The position numbers were made by a program, and so were the translations under genes. Shown here in pieces: positions 30,021 through 38,370 of a stretch of DNA of 64,000 bases. The notes under the pieces are model-generated. The model was not told the origin of the DNA. It made no database searches and saw nothing but the letters and a program-made list of their open reading frames with translations. This stretch comes from Cytobacillus depressus (GTDB taxonomy: Bacteria > Bacillota > Bacilli > Bacillales > Cytobacillaceae). The stretch lies in NCBI RefSeq assembly GCF_008923245.1, contig NZ_WBOS01000005.1, forward strand, positions 124,001 through 188,000, written 5' to 3'. Every line of letters starts with the position of its first letter. Position 1 is the stretch's first letter.

Positions 30021-30257
30021 GAAAAGCGGAAGCGCCTCGCAAAGGAGCATCAACGTTCGCCACGTCCTGTGGCGAAGTCGATGTCAGTACATCCTGTGCA
30101 AGTCCGACAAGTACAAGACGAGCCGGCAGGAAGGTCGCTACTTTACCTTCTTGACAGATTGGCTTGTGACCTCGAGGTCGACAAAAAGGCGATGGCCGCA
30201 TCGCTAAGTCGACACTAGTACATCCTATACGTCGGGGGTAGGAGCTGGAGCTAGACA
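30021..30257 (+). repeat. Dispersed structured repeat, long form (copy B), inside the ger operon
   Basis: About 237 bp with the same ends as copy A (GAAAAGCGGAAGCGCC...GAGCTAGACA) and the CTTGTGACCTCGAGGTCGAC box at 30160-30182. The first base follows the gerA stop codon directly, and the last base is 15 bp before gerB. Two internal GTCGAN4-6AGTACATCCT modules are present, one near each end. The outer stem has one mismatch (AGCGCCT with AGGAGCT). Open frames inside are by-products. Confidence 0.85.
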
Positions 30258-30272
30258 TTAGGGGGGAAAAGT

Positions 30273-31364
30273 ATGCAGGAACAGCCTATACCTGAAGGAG
30301 TAAAAATATCCCCATTTTTCGTTTTTTATTTAATATCTTCTATGCAAATCGGTATAGGGATTCTCGGATTTCAGCGCATAATTGTCGGCTATTCTGGGAA
30401 TGATGCTTGGATTTCTGTTTTGTTCGCGGGGCTTTCCCTTCATATCATCATGTGGATGATGTATAGAATCATGGAAACGGTTAATGGAGATTTTGTCACA
30501 GCACATAAATTTATTTTCGGAAATATTGTTGGCAAAATTCTTAGTTCCATTTTTATCATCTACTTTACATTAATTGCTTTAACAATTTTACGTACATATA
30601 TCGAGGTTATTCAAGTTTGGATGTTTCCCGATCTCAGCACTTTCTGGTTTTCCTTGCTATTTCTACTTCTTTGTACGTATATCATTTTTGGCGGATTTCG
30701 AACGGTTGTGGGTATTGCCTTTTTCTCAATGCTCCTGCCTTCTTATGTGCATCTTACTTTTGGCTTTAATTTGAGGTTTTCCAATTACATCCATCTTTTG
30801 CCAGTGTTCGATCATTCAATAAAAGAAATCCTAATAGGTTCATTTCACATGTCACTAACTTATCTCGGTTCTGAAATTATTCTATTTTGCTATCCATTCA
30901 TAAAGGAACCGCAAAAATCGAAAAAATGGGCCCATCTCGGCCTTTTATTTTCTACTTTTATTTATACAAGCTTTATGATTGTGACAATTGTTTATTTTTC
31001 TGAAGAACAGCTTGAAAAGTCTATATGGGCAACATTAACGATGTGGAAAATTGTAAAATTTCCTTTTGTCGAGCGAATCGAATACATCGGAATTGCCAAT
31101 TGGAATTTAATCATCCTTCCTAATGTTTGCATCGCCCTTTGGATCGCCTCAAGGCTGTTAAAACGGTTGATAAATATTAGACAAAGAAAAGGAGTTTTCT
31201 TCATTGCACTCATCATATTAATCGTGGGCCCTTTTATTGATACGCGTGAAAAAATAGGTTTTCTAAATAATTTAACTGGAAAAGTGGGATTTGTTTTTAA
31301 TTATATTTACATTCCTTTCCTATTCATTAGCCTGTTGATTGCAAAGAAGGTGAAAAAGACATGA
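30273..31364 (+). CDS. GerAB-type spore germination permease (B subunit)
   Basis: A 363-residue integral membrane protein starting at ATG 30273 behind AGGGGGGAAAAG, with about ten transmembrane helices. It has the start pattern of the APC-superfamily spore germination permeases (EGVKISPFFVFYLISSMQIGIGILGFQR). B subunits bind the germinant (amino acid or sugar) within the membrane. Ligand cannot be predicted here. The stop overlaps the start of the C gene (ATGA), while the A gene is separated by a 252-bp insert carrying a repeat element. Confidence 0.92.
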   Translation: MQEQPIPEGVKISPFFVFYLISSMQIGIGILGFQRIIVGYSGNDAWISVLFAGLSLHIIMWMMYRIMETVNGDFVTAHKFIFGNIVGKILSSIFIIYFTLIALTILRTYIEVIQVWMFPDLSTFWFSLLFLLLCTYIIFGGFRTVVGIAFFSMLLPSYVHLTFGFNLRFSNYIHLLPVFDHSIKEILIGSFHMSLTYLGSEIILFCYPFIKEPQKSKKWAHLGLLFSTFIYTSFMIVTIVYFSEEQLEKSIWATLTMWKIVKFPFVERIEYIGIANWNLIILPNVCIALWIASRLLKRLINIRQRKGVFFIALIILIVGPFIDTREKIGFLNNLTGKVGFVFNYIYIPFLFISLLIAKKVKKT

Positions 31365-32434
31365 AAAAACGCAGGTGGCTTTCTATCCTCTTTATGCTTA
31401 TATTACTATTATCGGGCTGCGTTCAAAGGTCTGTTATTGATAATATTAATATTGAAACAGCAGCCGCATTTGATCAGCTCGCTGAAGGCAGATTCATTGG
31501 TACCATTCTCGCCCAAGAATATTTACCCGATAAATCTATTGCAAATAACACCTTTTCTTCTAAAGCAGAGTTAAGGCGGGATCTCATGCTGAATCTCCAA
31601 AAAGAATCATCCAAACCTATCAAATCCGGAGGCATTTTAGTGACAATTTTTGGAGATAAACTTGTAAAAAAAGGTATTATTGATTTTGTAGATACGTACC
31701 AACGAGACCCCAGCATCGGGGCAAGAAATTACTTAGCCACTTCACATGGGAGTGCCTTACAAATTTTGAAAGGGGATTATGGGCCTGAGGGGAATTCTGC
31801 CTATATTAGCGATCTAATTGACCAAAATATAGAGCGCGGGGATGTGCCTGATACCAATTTACACATTTTTTTACGTGACTATTATATGAAGGGGAAAGAC
31901 CCCTATTTGCCAGAGTTAAGACAATTAGCCAAAAACAAAGTAGAAATAAGCGGCTTAAGTCTATTTAATGAAGACAAAGAGGTATATGTCCTGCCGAAAA
32001 GAAAAATGTTCTACTTTAAGCTTTTGGTCGACAATCATACAGAAGGCAGCTACAGAGTCCATATAGGCAAAGGAAAAGATGCAGATGTCAAAAGTATTAC
32101 ATCCAAGCATAAATATAAACTTTCAAAAAAAAACCCACTACATGTCATCATTGATATTAAAACAGTAGGTGTCATTAAAGAATATACTGGCGCTAGACTC
32201 ACACCAAAGGTTGTCAAAAAGATCGAAAAAAAGTTAGAAAAAGAAATAGAAGAAGAATGTTTAAAATTGGTGGAGAAATTTAAAAAGGAAAATACCGACC
32301 CAATTGGATTTGGTTTTTTCCAAAGAAAGTATAATCGCGGTTATGATTTTAATAAGTGGAAGGATGATTATCAAAAATTAACTGTTACTGTAAACTGTAA
32401 AGTACGAATTGCCGAAACTGGCGTAATTGATTAA
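31361..32434 (+). CDS. Ger(x)C-type germination lipoprotein (C subunit)
   Basis: A 357-residue lipoprotein with signal peptide and lipobox LSGC (Cys20). GerAC-family landmarks are DNINIETAAAFDQ after the lipid anchor, GARNYLATSHGSALQIL, and a C-terminal domain with YKLSKKNPLHVIIDIKTVG, an amphipathic EKKLEKEIEEECLKLVEKFK helix and DPIGFGF. C subunits sit on the outer leaflet of the inner spore membrane and are needed for receptor function. The start overlaps gerB by 4 bp. No separate D subunit gene is seen. Confidence 0.92.
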   Translation: MKKRRWLSILFMLILLLSGCVQRSVIDNINIETAAAFDQLAEGRFIGTILAQEYLPDKSIANNTFSSKAELRRDLMLNLQKESSKPIKSGGILVTIFGDKLVKKGIIDFVDTYQRDPSIGARNYLATSHGSALQILKGDYGPEGNSAYISDLIDQNIERGDVPDTNLHIFLRDYYMKGKDPYLPELRQLAKNKVEISGLSLFNEDKEVYVLPKRKMFYFKLLVDNHTEGSYRVHIGKGKDADVKSITSKHKYKLSKKNPLHVIIDIKTVGVIKEYTGARLTPKVVKKIEKKLEKEIEEECLKLVEKFKKENTDPIGFGFFQRKYNRGYDFNKWKDDYQKLTVTVNCKVRIAETGVID

Positions 32435-32468
32435 AAGCGGGGCAACTAAGGATGCCTCCGCTTTTTTT
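32434..32468 (+). terminator. Terminator of the gerABC operon
   Basis: AAAGCGGGGCA / TGCCTCCGCTT (one bulge) followed by T7, directly at the gerC stop. The same region abuts the rodA stop on the other strand, so the two convergent genes share it. Confidence 0.85.
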
Positions 32469-33642
32469 AATCATTATTTGAAAACATATACTTTTTATAA
32501 TGATAACGGATGGAGAATATGAGGCTAATTCCAAGCATATTTCCCATTAGCGAGCTACCTCCATAACTAATAAACGGCAGCGGAATACCCGTAATCGGAA
32601 GAAGGCCAATAGTCATGCCAATATTTTGGAAGACGTGGAACGTGATCATACTAATGACTCCTACACAAATATACGTATAGAAATTATTTTTCGTTTCCAT
32701 CCCAATTTTGGTGATTTGGTATATAAGCAGAAAGAATAAACTAACAAGGATGCTAGCACCAATAAAGCCAAACTCTTCTCCAACAATACTAAAAACAAAG
32801 TCTGTATGGCTTTCAGGTAAATAGACTTCTCGTGTTCCATACCCTTTTCCGACTGTTTCCCCAGATCCAATAGCAAGTAGCGATCTCGTTAGTTGAAACC
32901 CTGTAGAGCTTTGGAAATTATACGGGTCCAACCACGAGTAAATGCGGCCAAATTGATATTGTTTCACGCCTAAATATTTCTCCAAAAGCTCAGGTTGCCA
33001 AAGAACAAAATAGAAGATGACCGATATGAGTGTTATCCCGGTCCCAAAAATGGGCGCAAGCAGCTTCCATGTAATTCCCGAAATAAAAATCATCCCAAGT
33101 AAAATCGAAAGAAACACAAGGCCTGTTCCAAGGTCTGGCTGCTGCATAACAAGTAATAATGGCAAGCCTGTAAAAAATCCGAGCTTCATAAGGAGCCAAA
33201 AATCCGTTTGGATCGTTTTCATTGGATTTTTTTGATGATGATCATCAATGACCTTCGCAAGTGCAAGAATGATAAAAACCTTTACAAGCTCAGAAGGCTG
33301 CAAGGAACCCATCCCCGGCACTCGAAACCACGCTTTCGCTCCATTAATCACAGGGGCGATACTGCTTGGTGCCACGATAAGAAAACCAAGCAAAACCAAT
33401 CCAAAGCCATAAGCGTACCAGGAAACCTTCTTCAGCTGCTCCGAATCAAGAGAAATCACAGCCGCAATAATTCCAGTTCCAACAATATACCAAATGATTT
33501 GCTTAATAAGAAAATTCTCCTTATATTGCCCAGTCGTCTGCGCACTATAGATCGAAATGCAGCTAACTAAAAACAATAAAAACAATATAAGCACTAAATT
33601 ATAATCCAGTTTAGGAGGGGTTGTTGTTTTATGTGTCGACAT
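32467..33642 (-). CDS. rodA: RodA/FtsW/SpoVE-family peptidoglycan glycosyltransferase
   Basis: A 391-residue SEDS protein with ten membrane helices, starting at ATG 33642 behind AAGGAG. Signature segments: GAKAWFRVPGMGSLQPSELVKVF, MQQPDLGTGLV, GYGTREVYLPESHTDFVFSIVGEEFGFIGA (conserved GEEFG) and PLPFISYGGSS near the C-terminus. SEDS proteins polymerise lipid II with a partner class B PBP. Length and the FxxxxMTIGLLPITGIPLPFISYGGSS pattern fit RodA (cell elongation) best, but SpoVE/FtsW-like paralogues cannot be excluded. Convergent with gerABC. Confidence 0.88.
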   Translation of the reverse strand: MSTHKTTTPPKLDYNLVLILFLLFLVSCISIYSAQTTGQYKENFLIKQIIWYIVGTGIIAAVISLDSEQLKKVSWYAYGFGLVLLGFLIVAPSSIAPVINGAKAWFRVPGMGSLQPSELVKVFIILALAKVIDDHHQKNPMKTIQTDFWLLMKLGFFTGLPLLLVMQQPDLGTGLVFLSILLGMIFISGITWKLLAPIFGTGITLISVIFYFVLWQPELLEKYLGVKQYQFGRIYSWLDPYNFQSSTGFQLTRSLLAIGSGETVGKGYGTREVYLPESHTDFVFSIVGEEFGFIGASILVSLFFLLIYQITKIGMETKNNFYTYICVGVISMITFHVFQNIGMTIGLLPITGIPLPFISYGGSSLMGNMLGISLIFSIRYHYKKYMFSNND

Positions 33643-33658
33643 AGCATACTCCTTAATA

Positions 33659-33780
33659 GAAAAGCGGAAGCGCCTTGGTCAGGGGCGACAAGCATAAGAC
33701 GGTTAAGTAAGAAGGTTGTTCTTTAACCTTCTTGCTGAAACGGCTTATGACCTCGAGCCCCTAGGCGCTGCAGCTAGACA
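33659..33780 (+). repeat. Dispersed structured repeat, short form (copy C)
   Basis: 122 bp with ends GAAAAGCGGAAGCGCC and GGCGCTGCAGCTAGACA. Nested pairs: AGCGCCT 33669-33675 with AGGCGCT 33763-33769, AGGGGC 33681-33686 with GCCCCT 33757-33762, CATAAG 33693-33698 with CTTATG 33744-33749. It also has an apical hairpin AAGAAGGTT / AACCTTCTT. It starts 17 bp upstream of rodA, antisense to it, and lies where the rodA promoter would be expected. Confidence 0.88.
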
Positions 33781-33785
33781 ATATA

Positions 33786-33824
33786 GAAAAGCGGAAGCGC
33801 CTTGGTCAAGGGCGCTTGAGCTTG
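33786..33824 (+). repeat. Minimal copy of the same repeat (copy C')
   Basis: About 39 bp directly after copy C: the 5' end (GAAAAGCGGAAGCGCCTTGG) joined to the 3' end (GGGCGCTTGAGCTT) with the interior gone. AGCGCC / GGCGCT still pair. It looks like an internally deleted tandem copy. Confidence 0.75.
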
Positions 33825-33909
33825 GGTTTCATATGTTTTTCATACAACAATTCATTATATTTTTTCTCATGGTAAATAACAACGGCTTTGCATCTTTTGG
33901 TTTTATTTT

Positions 33910-34677
33910 CTACCCTTTTCCAAAATAACGCTCGTGAACATCATTCTTCATCCACTCTATATTATTTGGAACTTGTGGAATAAAATACCCGATAAATAAC
34001 GGGGTTGTCACAGAACGTGGCACAACCTTTGCATAAATGCTTTCATTGTATTTGTAAAAGAACAGATTATAGCTCGTGCACGGAAAAGGAAAATGATGCA
34101 AAATATAGTGGGCAGCGGTCTGAATATATTTAGCAAAGGCAGTAATATCCTGGATATCCCCTAGCTTCACATTAAACTCATAAAATCCGACCCTTGGTAC
34201 TGTCGATAAGGAAAAGACCGTGCCGTTTTTTTCATGGATTGTTAAACCTTCAAAATCACTCGCCTTTACCTTCTCTCCATAATCAATATCCTCTAACCCG
34301 ATGATTTGCATATGTGGATGGGCAATCGTACCGCCTGATAACGGTCCGTGATTTTTGAAGAAGATGACGGATTTATACTTATTGGAAGCCATCATTTTCT
34401 GCCAATGAGTGAGCCCAAACCGGATTAGCCTAATTAAATGATCCTCAGGATAGACCGATAGCTCACTGTGACAATCATCTGTTTCAATCAAAACGGTTGG
34501 ATACGTATGTTCAAGAACGGGAAATTTATTTTTCAATAAAAGAATAGAGCCTTCCTCTGCCAAAATATCTGTCAGCTTTTCTCTTTCGCAAAACGGACAG
34601 CTCACCTCTTTATTACGAATACTATTTGGTTTTTGCCTGCCAATTCCTGTGTTAAATAAAAGATGAGTATTTTTCAA
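33910..34677 (-). CDS. DUF4931 protein (galactose-1-phosphate uridylyltransferase/HIT-like)
   Basis: A 255-residue protein. The frame is open further upstream, but GGTGGAG lies just before TTG 34677, giving a start that matches family members (KNTHLLFNTGIGRQKPNS). It has a zinc-binding-like CPFCEREK, LKNKFPVLE, NHGPLSGGTIAHPHMQIIGL with the HIT triad-like HPHMQ, and the C-terminal TSYNLFFYKYN. It resembles GalT-type nucleotidyl transferases without the full GalT architecture. The substrate is unknown. It is transcribed toward copy C'. Confidence 0.8.
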   Translation of the reverse strand: MKNTHLLFNTGIGRQKPNSIRNKEVSCPFCEREKLTDILAEEGSILLLKNKFPVLEHTYPTVLIETDDCHSELSVYPEDHLIRLIRFGLTHWQKMMASNKYKSVIFFKNHGPLSGGTIAHPHMQIIGLEDIDYGEKVKASDFEGLTIHEKNGTVFSLSTVPRVGFYEFNVKLGDIQDITAFAKYIQTAAHYILHHFPFPCTSYNLFFYKYNESIYAKVVPRSVTTPLFIGYFIPQVPNNIEWMKNDVHERYFGKG

Positions 34678-34795
34678 TTGTCTCCACCTGCTTTTCTCCC
34701 TGTCTACTCTTATTTTATTCATAAAAATAAAAATAAGCGAGAGAGAACTCTTAAATCTGGCTCATTTAAGTGAACACATATTATCCGAATTCCAA

Positions 34796-34836
34796 TAAAA
34801 ATAAGTGCACCGCAAAGTCGATGCACTTATTTTTAC
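34796..34836 (-). terminator. Terminator of the His-rich lipoprotein gene
   Basis: A 13-bp stem AAAAATAAGTGCA / TGCACTTATTTTT (34797-34809 with 34822-34834), 12-nt loop. The stem reaches the 34838 stop codon and has A/T runs on both sides. Confidence 0.85.
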
Positions 34837-34837
34837 T

Positions 34838-35584
34838 CTATTCAACTGTTACTTCAACCTCTGTATGTTCATGAAGACCTTCGTCATTTTCCACATGAAC
34901 GCGAATGATATAGTCACCGCTTGCTGGGAATGCATAATCAGTTTGATACTCTCCATTCGTGCCTTCCGTCATATTCACCCATGCTGGATTTGAACCTTTT
35001 TGAAAAATCTCTAGTCTTACGTTGGCTTTTAATATTGGTTCACTGCCTTTTTGCAAATGTACTGCTAGAGCCGTTTGCTCATTGGCTTTTATTTGATCTG
35101 GCTTTTGCAGATGGATGGATACATCGCTATCATGGTGATGATGTTCCTCGCCGCCTTCTTCATGGTGCTCATGTTCTTCTGCTCCCACATCTCCAACTTG
35201 AATTTGTTTCGTCGGCATTGTATGCATATCTCTCGCCGTTACATGGGATTGGACATTGAAAAGGCCATTTTCTTCAAATGCGTAGGTAGCTTCATATTTG
35301 CCTTTTTCTGTATGCTTAGCTTCTACCAGTTTACTTGAATCCTTTTGCCCTTCCTTCCAAATTTCAAATTTCACTTCATTTGCGTCCTCAACCGCCTTTT
35401 CCCCTTGGGTAACGGTTACAGCAAGCAGCACTTCTTCCCCAACCTCCGCTTTTTCAGGGACGTCTAAATTTGCCTCAATAATCTCTGGCAACACATCCTC
35501 GGCCTGTTGATCTTTTTGACCGTTTGTCCCACAGCCTGCCAAAAATAATAAACTCATACTTATTATAGAAATCCACTTTTTCAA
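34838..35584 (-). CDS. FixH/YtkA-like lipoprotein with His-rich linker
   Basis: A 248-residue exported lipoprotein. The likely start is TTG 35584 (GAGGG upstream), giving MKKWISIISMSLLFLAGC with lipid Cys18. Two Ig-like beta domains of the YtkA/FixH type (residues ~40-125, VPEKAEVGEEVLLAVTVTQG, and ~160-248, ending IIRVHVENDEGLHEHTEVEV) are joined by a linker dense in His and acidic residues: EEHEHHEEGGEEHHHHDSD. The HDMHTMP-like motif TARDMHTMPTKQ is also suggestive. A copper or other metal-handling role on the outside of the membrane is plausible but not proven. Confidence 0.75.
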   Translation of the reverse strand: MKKWISIISMSLLFLAGCGTNGQKDQQAEDVLPEIIEANLDVPEKAEVGEEVLLAVTVTQGEKAVEDANEVKFEIWKEGQKDSSKLVEAKHTEKGKYEATYAFEENGLFNVQSHVTARDMHTMPTKQIQVGDVGAEEHEHHEEGGEEHHHHDSDVSIHLQKPDQIKANEQTALAVHLQKGSEPILKANVRLEIFQKGSNPAWVNMTEGTNGEYQTDYAFPASGDYIIRVHVENDEGLHEHTEVEVTVE

Positions 35585-35823
35585 GCTCCATTCCCTCTTT
35601 CCTCTCATCTATAGCTAAACTATAAATGTTAATTGTGATAAAAAAATGAAATATTATCGAAATAAAAAGAACTCCTGATATTGGGAGTCCCTTCATCATA
35701 ACAGATTTGTTTGATTCATAGACTGTTAAATAGCTTTGCCATATTAAGCGACCTCTATGCTTTTGAAATATAACTTCTAATTCTTTTCGAGCGCGCATAC
35801 ATTGGACAGGTGGAGGGGTATAT

Positions 35824-36963
35824 ATGAATAAAAGAACGGGAACACATTCTTTTCTAATCTATCTGTATGGATGGCTGTTTAGTATTCTCTTCTTCTTTAT
35901 TGTAGCGGGGATCGTAGCATTCAACTCTTCTGCTTTTACATCTGAACATATGAACTCACTATTAAAAGATATAAAGGCTGATCAGCTGTTTGTCCATTTG
36001 TTTCAAGCGGAAAATCATTATTTTCCCCAAGAAGGTGGGAATCATTTTCCCAATATTTCCGAAATGGCTTTCAGGCTCGCAACAAATATTAAGCCAACAG
36101 ATATTCGCACCTTTTTAGGTCGAGAACTCCCTGGGTATTCCATCTTTGAGACAGGCATTGAAATAGCGGGAGAAGGAACAGATTATACGAATCTCCCCTT
36201 TGAATCCGCACCGCCAATTGATTTTCTTTTAAAAGAAAAAGAGATTGTGAGCGAGAATCTTCCTAGCGAAGACCCAAAGAACACACCTTCTCCTTTTGAC
36301 GGTAAAAAAAGCGTTTTGATTTACCATACTCATAGCTGGGAATCCTTCTCGCCGCTATTAAAAGGTGTTACTCATCCAGATGAAGCAGTTAGCTCGAATG
36401 AACGGGTCAACGTAATCGCGGTCGGCAAAAAGCTGAGTGAAGAATTAGCGCTGAAAGGGATTGGTGTGGAGCACGATACAACAAATATGGCCACCCTTCT
36501 CAATCAAAAAAATTGGACTTACAATGAAAGCTATCTTCTGTCCCGCGAGGTAGCGCAAACAGCGATGGCATCAAATAAAGATTTAAAATTCATGATTGAT
36601 ATTCATCGAGATTCTCAAGGACACGAGTTGACAACAAAAGATATAAACGGCAAAAAATATGCCCGCATGTTTTTCGTTGTCGGAAAAGAACATAAAAACT
36701 ATCAAAAAAATTTACAGCTGGCTACCGAGCTTCACCATAGCCTTGAAGCAAAATTCCCGGGTATTAGTAGAGGTGTCTTTAAAAAAGGGAAAAGTGAAGG
36801 AAATGGAATTTATAATCAAGACTTGTCCGATCGCTCGATCCTCATTGAATTCGGCGGCGTGGAAAATGATTTAACAGAGCTCTATAATTCCATTGATGTA
36901 TTTGCAGAGATTTTTAATGAACATTATTGGAAGGCAGAAATGGTAAATGGGAAAGGATCTTGA
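35824..36963 (+). CDS. spoIIP: SpoIIP-family amidase/endopeptidase
   Basis: A 379-residue protein starting at ATG 35824 behind GGTGGAGG. One N-terminal membrane anchor (residues ~12-35) is followed by an extracytoplasmic SpoIIP domain (from ~160): SVLIYHTHSWESFSP with the zinc His, NVIAVGKKLSEELALKGIG, NESYLLSREVAQTAM, FMIDIHRDSQ, ARMFFVVGKEHKNYQ and ILIEFGGVENDLTELY. SpoIIP cleaves peptidoglycan with SpoIID/SpoIIM to drive engulfment. Some Bacillus carry two spoIIP-like genes; which one this is cannot be told, and the usual gpr neighbour is absent. Confidence 0.88.
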   Translation: MNKRTGTHSFLIYLYGWLFSILFFFIVAGIVAFNSSAFTSEHMNSLLKDIKADQLFVHLFQAENHYFPQEGGNHFPNISEMAFRLATNIKPTDIRTFLGRELPGYSIFETGIEIAGEGTDYTNLPFESAPPIDFLLKEKEIVSENLPSEDPKNTPSPFDGKKSVLIYHTHSWESFSPLLKGVTHPDEAVSSNERVNVIAVGKKLSEELALKGIGVEHDTTNMATLLNQKNWTYNESYLLSREVAQTAMASNKDLKFMIDIHRDSQGHELTTKDINGKKYARMFFVVGKEHKNYQKNLQLATELHHSLEAKFPGISRGVFKKGKSEGNGIYNQDLSDRSILIEFGGVENDLTELYNSIDVFAEIFNEHYWKAEMVNGKGS

Positions 36964-37101
36964 TGCTTAGTAGTTGATAGGTTGTAACGGACACTTCGGG
37001 GACTTTATCCGGGCGAAATGTCCGTTATCAGCGCCCAACGTATATGCAATTTTGAATGAGTCTGCTTTAATAGATATATAAACTTATATTGGAGGGATTC
37101 G

Positions 37102-37848
37102 ATGAGATTCGCTATTATTACAGGGGCATCAAAAGGTCTTGGCGCCTCAATTGCAGAAAGAATGATCACAGAAAAAGTTGGAGTCATTGCAGTTTCGAGA
37201 ACAGAGAATGCAGAACTTAAAGAGAAGGCATCAGTTAATCAAGTGTTCTACCAGCATTTTTCTTGTAATCTTGCTGTTCCCGAAGAAGTGGAGAAATGCT
37301 TCCATGAAATTCTCTCTCTTCTAGACTCCAAAAAGCCGGAGATCACTTATGTGATCAACAATGCTGGTGCGATTGACCCAATAACGACTGTTGGAACTCT
37401 CGATCATCAAGCACTGGTCCAAAATGTGAATGTTAACTTAACAGCTCCTATGGTCATTACGAATACCCTATTAAAACTTAGAGGCTCTAAACTGAAGATT
37501 GTAAATGTATCTTCCGGCGCTGCCGAGAGACCTATTCAAGGATGGAGTGCTTACTGCAGTACAAAGGCTGGGCTAAATATGTTTACAGAAACTGCCGCTG
37601 CCGAGTTACAAACAGCAGGGTCCGATCATGAGATTATCGCCTTCAGCCCTGGAATTATGGATACGGATATGCAAAGCACGATTCGCTCCTCTTCAAAAGA
37701 AGCATTCTTTGATCTTGAAAAGTTTAAAGAGTATAAAGAGCAAGGCTTGCTGCGACCTGCAGAAACAGTTGCGAATGCACTCGTAAACTTGCTATTTGGC
37801 GATCAAGTGGAAAGCGGCAAAATCTATCGAGTGAATGACTTAATTTAA
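37102..37848 (+). CDS. Short-chain dehydrogenase, YueD/benzil reductase type
   Basis: A 248-residue SDR starting at ATG 37102 behind TGGAGGGATT. The cofactor motif is TGASKGLGASIAERM, with NNAGAIDP, catalytic Ser in NVSSGAAERP and YxxxK in WSAYCSTKAGLNMF; SPGIMDTDMQ closes the site. The pattern fits the (S)-benzoin-forming benzil reductases of Bacillus (YueD-like), NADPH-dependent. The physiological substrate is unknown. It stands alone with its own terminator. Confidence 0.85.
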   Translation: MRFAIITGASKGLGASIAERMITEKVGVIAVSRTENAELKEKASVNQVFYQHFSCNLAVPEEVEKCFHEILSLLDSKKPEITYVINNAGAIDPITTVGTLDHQALVQNVNVNLTAPMVITNTLLKLRGSKLKIVNVSSGAAERPIQGWSAYCSTKAGLNMFTETAAAELQTAGSDHEIIAFSPGIMDTDMQSTIRSSSKEAFFDLEKFKEYKEQGLLRPAETVANALVNLLFGDQVESGKIYRVNDLI

Positions 37849-37925
37849 TATTTTTAATATAAATATGTATAAAAGATTTACAACCGGGAACACTATAAAT
37901 ACAAAGTGTATTTCCCCCTTTTTTC

Positions 37926-37953
37926 ATGCTTCCTGTTGGAGGCATTTTTTTTT
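37926..37953 (+). terminator. Terminator of the SDR gene
   Basis: ATGCTTCC / GGAGGCAT (one G-U), TGTT loop, then T8. Confidence 0.85.
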
Positions 37954-38060
37954 GCCCTTTCAAAAGTACATAAATAAGAGCTTAATGACAAACTATAGAA
38001 TGAAACAGTTGCAGGGGAAATATCTCTGTACTTCTAAAAATATTAAAAAGGAGCTCTAAC

Positions 38061-38189
38061 ATGACTAAAAAATACAACAAAGGAAGCAAAAATCAAAACT
38101 CACCAACAGCTAACCAGGCCGACATTGTAAGTGGCGATAATAGCAAGGGGAATAAGAGGAATAAAGATCAAAGTAATAAAGTTGAGTAA
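38061..38189 (+). CDS. Small hydrophilic protein of unknown function
   Basis: A 42-residue protein starting at ATG 38061 behind AAGGAG. It begins MTKKYNKGSKNQNSPTANQA, ends SNKVE, and is almost entirely polar (Lys, Asn, Gln, Ser), with no hydrophobic core. It resembles the minor small acid-soluble spore proteins in composition, but no SASP signature could be recognised. The repeat copy D follows the stop codon by three bases. Confidence 0.6.
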   Translation: MTKKYNKGSKNQNSPTANQADIVSGDNSKGNKRNKDQSNKVE

Positions 38190-38192
38190 TAC

Positions 38193-38314
38193 GAAAAGCA
38201 GAAACGGCTTGCCCAGCCCCGACAAGCATAAGACGCTTTATGAAGGAAGGTGTACTTTGCCTTCATTCATAAAGTGGCTTATGACCTCGAGGGGCTAGCC
38301 GTTGGAGCTGGACA
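38193..38314 (+). repeat. Dispersed structured repeat, short form (copy D)
   Basis: 122 bp, GAAAAGCAGAAACGGCTT...GCCGTTGGAGCTGGACA. Sequence differs from copy C at many stem positions yet still pairs: AACGGCT 38203-38209 with AGCCGTT 38297-38303, AGCCCC 38215-38220 with GGGGCT 38291-38296, CATAAG 38227-38232 with CTTATG 38278-38283, plus an apical hairpin CTTTATGAA / TTCATAAAG-like. Loop boxes CGACAAG and ATGACCTCGAG are unchanged. Confidence 0.85.
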
Positions 38315-38320
38315 ACAAGA

Positions 38321-38358
38321 AAATGCTTCCCTTTGCCATTGCGTGGAGGGAAGCATTT
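38321..38358 (-). terminator. Terminator-like hairpin between convergent units
   Basis: A 12-bp stem AAATGCTTCCCT / AGGGAAGCATTT with a 14-nt loop, 12 bp beyond the stop of the anti-sigma gene. The T run is weak on both sides. Confidence 0.6.
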
Positions 38359-38370
38359 CATTTTCCGAAG

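Noticed and set aside
30010..30258. Frames across the gerA-gerB gap
   Set aside because: They consist of repeat copy B.
36980..37025. Hairpin GGACACTTCG / CGAAATGTCC between spoIIP and the SDR gene
   Set aside because: One mismatch and no T run; not convincing as a terminator.
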